Below, piece after piece: positions 17,427-25,718 of a DNA stretch of 64,000 nucleotides. The notes beneath the pieces were generated by a model that had not been told where the DNA came from, did not search any database, and worked only from the letters and a program-made list of their open reading frames with translations. The translations under genes and the position numbers were made by a program. The stretch's first letter is position 1, and each line of letters starts with the position of its first letter. This DNA comes from Clostridiales bacterium UBA7568 (GTDB lineage: Bacteria > Bacillota > Clostridia > Oscillospirales > CAG-272). The DNA is taken from assembly GCA_002479075.1 (NCBI GenBank), contig DLLG01000001.1:124001-188000 (forward strand), in the 5' to 3' direction.

Positions 17427-19193
17427 ATGAACATTTTTGACATACTTGAGCTCATATTCGGGCTTGCGCTGTTTCTTTTCGGAATGAGCCTTATGGGCGA
17501 CGCGCTGAAACGTAGCGCGGGAAACAAGCTGAAGGTGATACTCGGCAAGCTGACTTCAAACGTATTCAAGGGCTTTTTGCTCGGGCTTGTTGTGACAGCG
17601 ATAATTCAGTCATCATCTGCAACGACGGTTATGGTTGTCGGCTTTGTCAGCTCCGGAACGATGACGCTGACACAGGCTGTCGGCGTTATAATGGGCGCAA
17701 ACCTCGGCACGGCGGCGACAGCGTGGCTAATTTCGCTTTCCGAAATAGGTGCAAGCGGGGAGAGCGTCAGCTCGTTTATGGAGATTTTCAAAACGACAAC
17801 GTGGGTCCCGATAATTGCGCTTATAGGTATATGCCTCCTGATGACGGCAAAAAGCAGCAGAAAAAAAGACATTGCGGCGGTGCTTCTCGGCTTTGCCGTG
17901 CTGATGGTCGGAATTGAATATATGTCGGGCTCGGTTGCGGGACTCAAAGACAGCGAGAGCTTCCGCTCCATAATGACAATGTTTGAAAACCCGATTCTCG
18001 GCTTGCTTGCGGGACTTTTGGTCACGGCGATTGTGCAATCGTCGTCTGCGTCTGTCGGTATTTTGCAGTCGCTGACCGTTTCCGGAACAATAACCTACGG
18101 TATGGCGATACCGATAGTTATGGGGCAGAATATAGGCACCTGCGTTACGGCTCTGATATCCTCCGCAGGGGCAACGAGAGACGGCAAGCGTGCGGCGTTT
18201 ATTCATCTTTATTTCAACATAATAGGCGTTGCGATATTGCTTCCCGCATATTATCTTGTAAACGGCGTGGCATCGCTCGGCATTTCGGACAGGACTATCG
18301 ATATGGTCGGCGTTGCCGTTGTGCATACGGCATTCAAAATACTTTCGATACTGATAATGTCCCCGTTTACAAAACAGCTCGAAAAGCTCGCCTGCGTAAC
18401 GGTCAAGGGCAAAAACGATGAAGAATTCAATATGCTCGACGAGCGTCTTCTCGCAACTCCGGCAATCGCAATCGAACGCGCAAACGAAGTCGCAGCGAAA
18501 ATGGCGCGGATATCCGTTGACGCAATGCGTATGTCTATAAAGCTGTTTGATTCATATGATAAGAAAACCGCACAGCTCGTTCGTGACTACGAGGACAAGG
18601 CGGATAAATATGAGGATATGCTCGGTTCGTATCTTATAAAGTTATCAAGCCGCAGTATGTCCGAGAGCGAGAGCCATTCTGTCACAAAACTGCTGCACAT
18701 CCTCGGCGATTTTGAACGTATATCAGATCACGCTGTGAACGTTGTTGAGTCGGCGGAGGAAATGCTTGATAAGCAAATTGAATTTTCTGACGAGGCAAAG
18801 GCAGAACTTAAGACGCTCTGCTCGGCTGTGCTTGAAATTCTTGACCTTGCGGAAAAGTCGTTTATAGAAAACGATATATCTGCGGCAAATACCGTCGAGC
18901 CTTTGGAACAGGTTGTTGACTATCTGCGCGACGAGATAAAACGACGTCATATAAAACGCCTGCAAAACAGCGTATGCTCGATTGAGCACGGCTTTGTCCT
19001 TTCGGATATACTGACAAACCTTGAAAGAGTTGCAGACCATTGCTCAAACATTGCAGGCTGTGTCATTGAAATTTCGCAGCACGATGCGCTCGATATGCAC
19101 GAATATCTCAAGGAAGTCAAAAAGGACGGAGCAGGCTTTAAGCGTATGTACGCAAACTATATGAAAAAATATTCTCTCAAAGCGGAAAAATAA
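17427..19193 (+). CDS. Na/Pi cotransporter family protein with C-terminal PhoU-like domain
   Basis: 588 residues from ATG 17427 behind TTTTGGAGG. The membrane part (about 1-330) has two inverted repeats each with the QSSSA motif: 'VTAIIQSSSATTVMVVG' and 'VTAIVQSSSASVGILQS', diagnostic of the NptA/PNaS family. The soluble C-terminal ~220 residues form PhoU-like helical repeats ('FERISDHAVNVVE' and 'LERVADHCSNIAG'). The protein is expected to move phosphate with sodium, with the PhoU part giving regulation. Expression is probably controlled by the leader attenuator upstream. Confidence 0.93.
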   Translation: MNIFDILELIFGLALFLFGMSLMGDALKRSAGNKLKVILGKLTSNVFKGFLLGLVVTAIIQSSSATTVMVVGFVSSGTMTLTQAVGVIMGANLGTAATAWLISLSEIGASGESVSSFMEIFKTTTWVPIIALIGICLLMTAKSSRKKDIAAVLLGFAVLMVGIEYMSGSVAGLKDSESFRSIMTMFENPILGLLAGLLVTAIVQSSSASVGILQSLTVSGTITYGMAIPIVMGQNIGTCVTALISSAGATRDGKRAAFIHLYFNIIGVAILLPAYYLVNGVASLGISDRTIDMVGVAVVHTAFKILSILIMSPFTKQLEKLACVTVKGKNDEEFNMLDERLLATPAIAIERANEVAAKMARISVDAMRMSIKLFDSYDKKTAQLVRDYEDKADKYEDMLGSYLIKLSSRSMSESESHSVTKLLHILGDFERISDHAVNVVESAEEMLDKQIEFSDEAKAELKTLCSAVLEILDLAEKSFIENDISAANTVEPLEQVVDYLRDEIKRRHIKRLQNSVCSIEHGFVLSDILTNLERVADHCSNIAGCVIEISQHDALDMHEYLKEVKKDGAGFKRMYANYMKKYSLKAEK

Positions 19194-19272
19194 TTGCGAA
19201 AAGAGTAGATATTTGTAAACAAAAGTGATATAATTATATCTCCCAGTATAATAAGACGAGAAAGGCAACGAA

Positions 19273-20802
19273 ATGGAAAATCAAACGGTACTTATTCTTG
19301 ACTTCGGCGGTCAATACAAAGAGCTTATTGCCCGCAGAGTAAGAGAATGCGGTGTTTATTCGATGATAAAGCCGTATGACATCTCGCTTGAAGAAATAAA
19401 AAAGATAGCTCCGATAGGAATAATATTCACGGGCGGACCGAACAGCGTTTATCTTGAAAATTCGCCGAGGTGCGACGAAGCGATCTATTCTCTCGGAATT
19501 CCCGTGCTCGGAATTTGTTATGGCTCGCAGCTCATTGCTCATATGCTCGGCGGAGAGGTTTCGTCCTGCAAAAAGAGCGAATACGGAACACTTTCCGCAA
19601 CGGTTGATAAAAAGTCAACGCTTTTCGAAGGGCTTGACCGCACGCAGAGGGTGCTTATGAGCCACACGGATATGATAAGCCGTGTGCCGGCCGGCTTTGA
19701 AGTCACGGCTTATACAAAGCTATGCCCTTGCGCGGCATATCAATGTGATGAAAGAAAGATATATGGCGTTCAGTTCCATCCCGAGGTTGAAAACTCGGAG
19801 CACGGAAAGGATATGATAAACAACTTCCTTTATAAGGTCTGCGGTGCCAAAGGCGACTATACAATGAAGGATTACCTTCAGAAGCAGATAGAAGCCGTCA
19901 GGGCGCAGGTTGGGAAAAAGCGTGTCCTGCTCGGACTTTCCGGCGGGGTTGATTCCTCCGTTTGCGCCGCACTTCTTTCTGAGGCAATCCCCGGTCAGCT
20001 TGTCTGCGTCTACATAGATCACGGCTTTATGCGAAAGAATGAAACGGACGAGGTTCGTGCGGCGTTTGAGGGGCGTGAACTTGATTTTGTCTATGTTGAC
20101 GCAAGAAAGCGTTTTATCGAGAAGCTCCGCGGCGTTACGGATCCCGAGCAGAAGAGAAAAATAATCGGCACTGAATTTGCCCGCACATTTGAGGACGAGG
20201 CAAAGAAATGCGGTCATCCGGATTTTCTTGCGCAGGGAACTATCTATCCGGATATAGTTGAATCGGGAAAAAATAAATCTGCTGTCATAAAGAGCCATCA
20301 TAATGTCGGCGGACTTCCGAAGGATCTCGGCTTTGAGGGCGTTGTTGAGCCGCTTGCGGGACTTTTTAAGGACGAAGTCCGCAAGCTCGGACATATGCTC
20401 GGACTGCCGGACAGCCTTGTAAACCGCCAGCCGTTCCCGGGGCCAGGTCTTTCCATAAGAATAATCGGAGAGATTACCGAAGAAAAGCTGGATATTCTCC
20501 GCGACGCAGACTATATCGTTCGCGAGGAAATAGGAAATTGCAAAAGCGCACATCCGGATCAGTATTTCTGCGTGCTTACGGATTCAAGAAGCGTCGGGGT
20601 TGTCGGCGATTTCAGGACATATAATTATACTCTTGCAATCAGAGCCGTCCAGACGAGCGACTTTATGACCTGCGAATACTCCCGCCTGCCTTACAGACTT
20701 CTCACAAAGATGTCTACAAGAATCACGAATGAAGTAAAAGGCGTCGGCAGGGTTGTTTACGATATAACCTCAAAGCCGCCGGCAACGATCGAGTGGGAAT
20801 AA
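19273..20802 (+). CDS. guaA: GMP synthase (glutamine-hydrolysing)
   Basis: 509 residues. The N-terminal class I glutamine amidotransferase has the nucleophile in 'GICYGSQ' and the His/Glu pair in 'VQFHPEVE'. The ATP pyrophosphatase domain has the P-loop 'GLSGGVDSS', and the C-terminal dimerisation domain holds 'PFPGPGLSIR' and ends 'IEWE'. It converts XMP to GMP. The last four codons plus stop form the attachment site of the mobile element that follows; the reading frame is kept intact by the repeat. No purine riboswitch is visible in the 79-base leader. Confidence 0.98.
   Translation: MENQTVLILDFGGQYKELIARRVRECGVYSMIKPYDISLEEIKKIAPIGIIFTGGPNSVYLENSPRCDEAIYSLGIPVLGICYGSQLIAHMLGGEVSSCKKSEYGTLSATVDKKSTLFEGLDRTQRVLMSHTDMISRVPAGFEVTAYTKLCPCAAYQCDERKIYGVQFHPEVENSEHGKDMINNFLYKVCGAKGDYTMKDYLQKQIEAVRAQVGKKRVLLGLSGGVDSSVCAALLSEAIPGQLVCVYIDHGFMRKNETDEVRAAFEGRELDFVYVDARKRFIEKLRGVTDPEQKRKIIGTEFARTFEDEAKKCGHPDFLAQGTIYPDIVESGKNKSAVIKSHHNVGGLPKDLGFEGVVEPLAGLFKDEVRKLGHMLGLPDSLVNRQPFPGPGLSIRIIGEITEEKLDILRDADYIVREEIGNCKSAHPDQYFCVLTDSRSVGVVGDFRTYNYTLAIRAVQTSDFMTCEYSRLPYRLLTKMSTRITNEVKGVGRVVYDITSKPPATIEWE
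20790..20802 (+). repeat. attL core repeat
   Basis: CGAGTGGGAATAA, the last codons and stop of guaA; identical to 32211-32223. Confidence 0.9.
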
Positions 20803-20860
20803 TAAACGCAAGTCGAAAAAGCCTTATATATCAAGGGTTTTCTGCACGCGGGACGGATTT

Positions 20861-20887
20861 TTGATACCGTTTTGATACCATTGGTAT
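20861..20887. repeat. Integrase arm-type site candidate, left end
   Basis: Two TGATACC copies (20862-20868, 20873-20879) with an 11-base period, then inverted GGTAT. The same pair with the same spacing occurs inside the right end at 32083-32108. Confidence 0.6.
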
Positions 20888-20916
20888 TATTCTCATAACA
20901 AATTCAATATAAGAGA

Positions 20917-20966
20917 TAGCCTCTCTTGTTGAACCGCTTAAGTTCAGCAAGAGAGGCTATTTTTGT
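20917..20966. terminator. Long terminator hairpin at the left end of the element
   Basis: TAGCCTCTCTTG-TTGAAC pairs with GTTCAGCAAGAGAGGCTA, followed by TTTTTG on the plus strand. On the plus strand it can stop guaA transcripts in place of the displaced native terminator; on the minus strand it ends the DUF6076 gene. Confidence 0.8.
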
Positions 20967-20970
20967 ATTC

Positions 20971-22509
20971 TTACTCTTTTGGCTTCCTGTTCGGGAAGTA
21001 ATCTTCCATCCAAGCAACGTATTCCTCAACGGTGATCTTACCGTCAGAGCACTCATCGCGCTTGGCGAGAGCTTGGAACTTCCATTTCTTGAAATCCGCT
21101 TCTTTAATCTGACGGGAACGTACACGAGCTGCATAACGCTTATAGTATTTACTGTAAATCGGGAGTGCGGGATTTTCAGCCGCTTTCGCCTTGTAGTTCT
21201 CTTGCGCTGCGAGATCTTGGCAAGAACGTGTCTGACCTTCCGCAACACGATCACAGTAGTTCGTATCATAGTTGCCCTTCATAATGAAGTATCTGCCACA
21301 ACGCTTGCACTTTCTGAATCGGATATCTTGCTCAAGCATCTTTGTGAACTCCAATTCAAGGATTTCGTGAAGAGCACGGAATTCATATTTGAAAATCATA
21401 AAGTGAGGCATACGCAGATTCAGTTCCAACGTTTTTGGATCCATATTGTATTTTTCGGCAAACTCCATATGCTTGTCCGTCATATTGATGCCATTGCCGA
21501 TTCGTTTGAATATTTGAACCGCAGGCAAGCCGTAAGGCATAACGGTGCCGCTACCGCCTACGGTGCTGAAGCTCACAGTTTCCTTTCGTGAAAAGATGGC
21601 ACCCCAATCATTGACTCTCCTAAAAAGAAACCATCTTTCTGAAGGCGCCATATGCCCAAGGACTTCGGGATAGTAATTGTCATCAAAACAGAATTCAAGC
21701 ATATCCAAGTACTCTTTTTGAAGCATACAGAGGTAGTCATAGTATGATTTTAAAGCTCGGAATTCCGATTGAGTGTCTTTAAACAATGGAGGACAAATCG
21801 TTGTATAAAGAGAGGCGTAGCCAATATCCTTCATCAGCAAAACTGTGCTTTGATAACGCAAATAATCTTCTACGATGATCTGAGTTCGATTGTAAATCTT
21901 TTCCGGGGCTCTTTCTTGAGTGGCTGTTTCATTGCTCTTGTCGGGTTTCTTTTCGCCAATGGCTTGATTAAGAGCAGAAATGAACGCTCGGAACTCCAAG
22001 GCTTTTTTCGCAGGTGTATGAAAGTCTGCGTAAATAAAATCGAGAATACCTTCACCATATTTTATCTTGACCCGCGCACCACTCAAAACGTTGTTGAGTG
22101 GGATACGTTGAATATCGGGATGATCTACATAAAAATTATCTATCTCACTATCAATGATTTCTCTTGATAAGCAATATTTGCTTTCCAAAAGTTTAAGCAT
22201 TTTCTCGTTGTATTCTAATTCTTCCAAACGCAGTTCTTCCCGTTCTTGGCGTTCTTCCTCGCTAATGATCTCTTCGTGAATCTCTCGACGATTTTTTTCG
22301 TCGGCTGCATATTCGTCCATATCCTCTTTCATATACCAATCTTCGTTGGCAGGGTCAACAAACAAAGTAAATTCACGTTCCTCGGGATTGAATCTCGCTT
22401 CGTTTATGAAATATGCATACGATACAGCACTATTACCATTTAACTTAGAATTCCGTTTTTCAATATCAGACATCTGATATTCGGAAAAGTCCAACTTCTT
22501 TTTAGCCAT
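20971..22509 (-). CDS. DUF6076-like protein with zinc-ribbon motif
   Basis: 512 residues. The N-terminal half has an acidic, Glu/Arg-rich segment (about 55-110), probably helical. The C-terminal third holds a 'CKRCGRYFI' knuckle followed ~13 residues later by 'NYCDR' and one more Cys, fitting a treble-clef or zinc-ribbon. This pattern resembles DUF6076 proteins of Clostridia mobile elements, from memory. Function unknown. The gene faces away from the integrase operon and has a perfect consensus promoter of its own, so it is probably expressed in the integrated state. Confidence 0.6.
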   Translation of the reverse strand: MAKKKLDFSEYQMSDIEKRNSKLNGNSAVSYAYFINEARFNPEEREFTLFVDPANEDWYMKEDMDEYAADEKNRREIHEEIISEEERQEREELRLEELEYNEKMLKLLESKYCLSREIIDSEIDNFYVDHPDIQRIPLNNVLSGARVKIKYGEGILDFIYADFHTPAKKALEFRAFISALNQAIGEKKPDKSNETATQERAPEKIYNRTQIIVEDYLRYQSTVLLMKDIGYASLYTTICPPLFKDTQSEFRALKSYYDYLCMLQKEYLDMLEFCFDDNYYPEVLGHMAPSERWFLFRRVNDWGAIFSRKETVSFSTVGGSGTVMPYGLPAVQIFKRIGNGINMTDKHMEFAEKYNMDPKTLELNLRMPHFMIFKYEFRALHEILELEFTKMLEQDIRFRKCKRCGRYFIMKGNYDTNYCDRVAEGQTRSCQDLAAQENYKAKAAENPALPIYSKYYKRYAARVRSRQIKEADFKKWKFQALAKRDECSDGKITVEEYVAWMEDYFPNRKPKE

Positions 22510-22577
22510 AATAACCTCTCGATTTTAGAAAATGCAAATCAAACATATTTTAGACAATCAACATCACTCCAATAAAC

Positions 22578-22606
22578 ATTATACAACACTATTGCAATTT
22601 TGTCAA
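22578..22606 (-). promoter_or_regulatory. Consensus promoter of the DUF6076 gene
   Basis: Minus strand TTGACA (22601-22606), 17-base spacer, TATAAT (22578-22583): a perfect match to the sigma-A consensus. Confidence 0.85.
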
Positions 22607-22684
22607 GAGTCTTGTACAATGTATTTGGACAATGTGAGATGAACAAATCAAGATTATCCAAAAGTCAATAAAGGAGGCGGTTTT

Positions 22685-22753
22685 ATGAAATTGAAACTAT
22701 CGGGGAAAGGAGGTACGTTGAATGGAAAGAAAACTTATGGTTACCTCAGTTGA
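22685..22753 (+). CDS. Overlapping leader ORF before the excisionase gene (22 residues)
   Basis: ATG at 22685 behind AAAGGAGGCGG and stop TGA at 22751-22753. It overlaps the start of the next gene in another frame and carries that gene's ribosome site inside it. Its translation could open or block the downstream start. Product unknown; possibly a translational coupling device only. Confidence 0.3.
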   Translation: MKLKLSGKGGTLNGKKTYGYLS

Positions 22754-22919
22754 GATCGTTTCTGATCTCGGAGTTTCCCGCGCTTACGCATATAACCTGA
22801 TCAAGCGTCTGAATGCAGAGCTTGAGGCAAAGGGTTATATCACGATTTCCGGCAAGGTTAGCCGCAAGTATTATGAAGAAAAAATCTACGGTATGCAGAC
22901 AGAAATGAAAGGAGCGTAA
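22722..22919 (+). CDS. Small helix-turn-helix, excisionase-like protein
   Basis: 65 residues, ATG behind AAAGGAGGTACG. The sequence 'TSVEIVSDLGVSRAYAYNLIKRLNAEL' is a MerR/Xis-type winged helix-turn-helix, and 'GYITISGKVSRKYYEEKIYG' looks like the wing plus the end helix. It lies two bases before the integrase gene, the position of recombination directionality factors in many Firmicutes elements. A regulatory role instead of, or in addition to, excision is possible. Confidence 0.75.
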   Translation: MERKLMVTSVEIVSDLGVSRAYAYNLIKRLNAELEAKGYITISGKVSRKYYEEKIYGMQTEMKGA

Positions 22920-22921
22920 TA

Positions 22922-23992
22922 ATGCCAGCTTACAAAGAAAAAGATGCCAAGACTTGGTATGTGTCCGTTCGCTACGAGGATTGGACGGGCAAGAAAAAAC
23001 GAAAGGTCAAGCGCGGTTTTGCAACCAAGCGTGAGGCTCTTGAGTGGGAGAGAAAATTTCTGCTCAAGGAAAATGCAAGCCTTGATATGACGTTTGATTC
23101 CTTCTTAGAGCTTTACAAGGAAGATCTGAAGGACAGACTCAAGCTCAGCACTTGGATTATGAAAACAAGCGTGATCGACCAAAAGATCCTCCCCTATTTT
23201 AAAAACAAGCGTATGTGCGATATCAAGACGTCGGATGTGATTGCTTGGCAGAAGGAGATCATGGCATATAGGGATGAGGACGGCAATGCTTACACGCCCA
23301 CCTATCTGAAAACGATCCACAATCAGCTCAGCGCCATATTCAATCACGCTGTTCGCTACTACGAGCTTGCAAGTAACCCTGCTGCAAAGGCAGGAAATAT
23401 GGGCAAGGAAAAGACGAGAGAAATGCTCTTTTGGACAAAGGAAGAGTACACGAGCTTTGTCGAGGAGATTATGGACAAGCCTATTTCCTTCTACGCTTTC
23501 GAAATGCTTTATTGGTGCGGACTCCGTATGGGTGAGCTTCTTGCTCTGACACCGAGCGATTTTGATCTGAAGGAAGGTATCGTCCATATTACAAAATCCT
23601 ATCAGAGAATTCACGGCAAGGACGTTATCACGGATCCCAAGACCGAGAAAAGCGTTCGCAATATCAAGATGCCCGATTTTCTTGTGGATGAGATTAAGGA
23701 CTACCTTAACGCCTTGTATAACGTGGAGGGCGATACTCGTATCTTCCCCATCACCAAGAGCTATCTGCACCATGAGATGACGAGAGGCTGCAACGCAACA
23801 GGCGTGAAGCGTATCCGTATTCACGACCTGCGCCATTCGCACGTGTCCTTACTCATTAATATGGGATTCTCTGCAGTAGCCATCGCAGACCGTGTCGGTC
23901 ACGAGAGTATCGATATCACCTACCGATACGCACACCTTTTCCCTACCACACAGAAGGAAATCGCAAACAAATTAAACACAGAAAGAGGTTAA
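22922..23992 (+). CDS. Tyrosine recombinase (integrase) of the guaA element
   Basis: 356 residues in three parts: an N-terminal arm-binding domain (about 1-55, 'WYVSVRYEDWTGKKKRKVKRGFAT'), a core-binding SAM-like domain (55-160), and the catalytic domain. The active residues are visible: Arg in 'CGLRMGELLAL', His-x-x-Arg in 'IHDLRHSHV', His in 'RVGHES' and Tyr in 'TYRYAHL'. It should recombine the 13-bp core at the end of guaA with the element's own site. The TGATACC repeats near both ends fit arm-type binding. Confidence 0.95.
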   Translation: MPAYKEKDAKTWYVSVRYEDWTGKKKRKVKRGFATKREALEWERKFLLKENASLDMTFDSFLELYKEDLKDRLKLSTWIMKTSVIDQKILPYFKNKRMCDIKTSDVIAWQKEIMAYRDEDGNAYTPTYLKTIHNQLSAIFNHAVRYYELASNPAAKAGNMGKEKTREMLFWTKEEYTSFVEEIMDKPISFYAFEMLYWCGLRMGELLALTPSDFDLKEGIVHITKSYQRIHGKDVITDPKTEKSVRNIKMPDFLVDEIKDYLNALYNVEGDTRIFPITKSYLHHEMTRGCNATGVKRIRIHDLRHSHVSLLINMGFSAVAIADRVGHESIDITYRYAHLFPTTQKEIANKLNTERG

Positions 23993-23996
23993 TATT

Positions 23997-24323
23997 ATGT
24001 CAGCAAAAAATCGAGACAAGTATCAAAGATGGCGTTGCCACACCATCGCCTTCAGAATGTCCCCCGAGGAAAGCCAACAGCTTGATATTGCCGTGAAGCT
24101 TTCGGGACTCACAAAGCAAGACTACGTGTGCAACCGTTGCCTTGAGCGCGACGTGGTCGTACAGGGCAACCCAAGGGTCTACAAGGCTCTCAAGGAACAG
24201 TTTGCGGAAGTACTCGCAGAGCTTCGCAGGCTCGCCACAGCGGGCGAAATAACGCCAGAATTGCTCGAAACAATCAACCTTATCACCGTTACAATGGACG
24301 GTATGAAAGGAGCGAACGTATGA
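23997..24323 (+). CDS. MobC-like mobilization accessory protein
   Basis: 108 residues. 'RCHTIAFRMSPEESQQLDIAVKLSGLTKQDYVCNRCLERD' is a ribbon-helix-helix pattern found in plasmid mobilization relaxosome proteins, followed by a helical C-terminal half. Four bases of overlap (ATGA) couple it to the next gene. In similar elements this protein helps the relaxase at oriT; a role as regulator of the operon is the alternative. Confidence 0.65.
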   Translation: MSAKNRDKYQRWRCHTIAFRMSPEESQQLDIAVKLSGLTKQDYVCNRCLERDVVVQGNPRVYKALKEQFAEVLAELRRLATAGEITPELLETINLITVTMDGMKGANV

Positions 24324-25471
24324 GCGAAAAAGAAATGACTGCCCTTGCAACATCTGTTGGCGCAGATGCAGGACAGCCATTCAATAACATTAACACAGTT
24401 ATTATAACACAAACCGAAGAAGAAAACAAGGGGTTTGACGATTTTTCTTACGATTTTCAAAGAGAGTGGCTCTTGGCGAATGACACCTCCTATTTGAAGA
24501 CCGTTACGATGGATGAGCTTTATGAAACGACCTTTGACGTTAACCTTCCGATAATCGAGGGTGTTCTCTATCCGGGAACATATCTTTTCGCAGGTCCTTC
24601 CAAGGTTGGAAAGAGCTTCTTTATGGCTCAGCTTGCTTATCATGTCAGCACGGGCATTGCTCTTTGGGGCAATGCCGTGCGCAAAGGAACAGTTTTATAT
24701 CTTGCGCTTGAGGACGATTACGCACGTCTTCAGAGAAGATTCTACCGTATGTTCGGAACGGACAGCACACCGAACCTCCACCTTGCAACCGAGGCACGAG
24801 TGCTCGGTGACGGCTTTGACGAACAGATCAAGGCGTTCATCCGCAACCATCCCGACACCAAGCTGATTATCATTGACGTCCTTCAGCGCGTGCGCGATGT
24901 GGGCGGCAAGGATTACAGCTATGCGAGTGACTATGATATCGTTGCCAAGCTGAAGGCAATGACCGAGGGTTCGGGCATTGCTCTCCTGATCGTCCACCAT
25001 ACGAGAAAGCAACACGCAGACGATATCTTTGATATGATATCCGGTACGAACGGTCTGATGGGTGCCGCTGACGGTGCTTTCATCATCAGCAAAGAAACTC
25101 GTACCGGGAACGGTGCCACCGTTGCCGTTGTCGGCAGAGATCAACCCGACCAAAGATTTCACCTCCAGCGCAACGTGGAAACGCTTGCGTGGGAGCTTGA
25201 AAAAGCCGAGAACGAGCTTTGGGTTGAGCCAAAGGATCCGTTGTTTGAGTTGGTTTCTTCTTTTCTTTCTGCCGATAGAACAAGCTGGTCGGGTACGCCG
25301 ACCGAGCTTGTAACTCTCCTTGGTGTTGCTCTGAAGCCGAACGTTCTCTCACTCAAGTTGAACATCAATGCAGGACGACTGCTCAAGGAATACGGTATTT
25401 TTTATAAGAGCAGCCGTAGTCACGACGGGCGCAGAGTGAGTCTATCACTTGCAGAACCGCGCCGGGCGTGA
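24320..25471 (+). CDS. RepA-like AAA (RecA-fold) helicase, replication protein
   Basis: 383 residues. Walker A is 'FAGPSKVGKSFFM' and Walker B 'KLIIIDVLQRV', followed by 'LLIVHHTRKQ', the pattern of AAA_25/RepA hexameric helicases of RSF1010-type plasmids. N-terminal ~80 residues are variable; the last ~90 residues look like a winged helix used for DNA binding. In integrative elements such a protein usually supports extra-chromosomal replication after excision. It lies between MobC-like and relaxase genes. Confidence 0.8.
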   Translation: MSEKEMTALATSVGADAGQPFNNINTVIITQTEEENKGFDDFSYDFQREWLLANDTSYLKTVTMDELYETTFDVNLPIIEGVLYPGTYLFAGPSKVGKSFFMAQLAYHVSTGIALWGNAVRKGTVLYLALEDDYARLQRRFYRMFGTDSTPNLHLATEARVLGDGFDEQIKAFIRNHPDTKLIIIDVLQRVRDVGGKDYSYASDYDIVAKLKAMTEGSGIALLIVHHTRKQHADDIFDMISGTNGLMGAADGAFIISKETRTGNGATVAVVGRDQPDQRFHLQRNVETLAWELEKAENELWVEPKDPLFELVSSFLSADRTSWSGTPTELVTLLGVALKPNVLSLKLNINAGRLLKEYGIFYKSSRSHDGRRVSLSLAEPRRA

Positions 25472-25476
25472 CGCTC

Positions 25477-25541
25477 CGTGACGGTCGTGTCGGTGTTTTT
25501 GAGGTGTATCAAACATCGTCACCACCGACACGCATCGTCAC
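25477..25541. repeat. Large inverted repeat before oriT
   Basis: CGTGACGgtCGTGTCGGTG and CACCGACACGcatCGTCACG pair around a 26-base loop. Located just after the helicase gene. Confidence 0.7.
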
Positions 25542-25544
25542 GGT

Positions 25545-25690
25545 GCCGGGGTGCAGGGGCAGCGTCCCGCCCCCTCGGGAGAGCGCAATAGCGCTTTTGA
25601 TGGCCTTTAGGCTGTCAAAAGTGCTTTTGCGTTTACTTTTGACAAAAGTAACAAAACCGCTACCCTTACGGGCAGCAGATAGGAAGGTGA
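25545..25690 (+). other. oriT candidate of the mobilizable element
   Basis: Non-coding stretch before the relaxase gene with nested inverted repeats: AGCGC/GCGCT (25582-25595), a long hairpin of GCGCTTTTGA-GGCCT against AGGCT-TCAAAAGTGC (25591-25624), and the near-perfect palindrome ACTTTTGACAAAAGT (25635-25649). MobV oriT sites lie directly upstream of mob and consist of such repeats. The nick site is not identified. Confidence 0.55.
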
Positions 25691-25718
25691 TATTATAGAA
25701 AGAACGATAAGCGCAGAG

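Noticed and set aside
19194..19272. Purine riboswitch before guaA
   Set aside because: The leader is only 79 bases and has no conserved three-way junction or terminator.
23105..23842. Long minus-strand frame inside the integrase gene
   Set aside because: Codon shadow of the integrase; no ribosome site and no family.
24695..25162. Minus-strand frame inside the RepA-like gene
   Set aside because: Shadow of the helicase gene without start signals.
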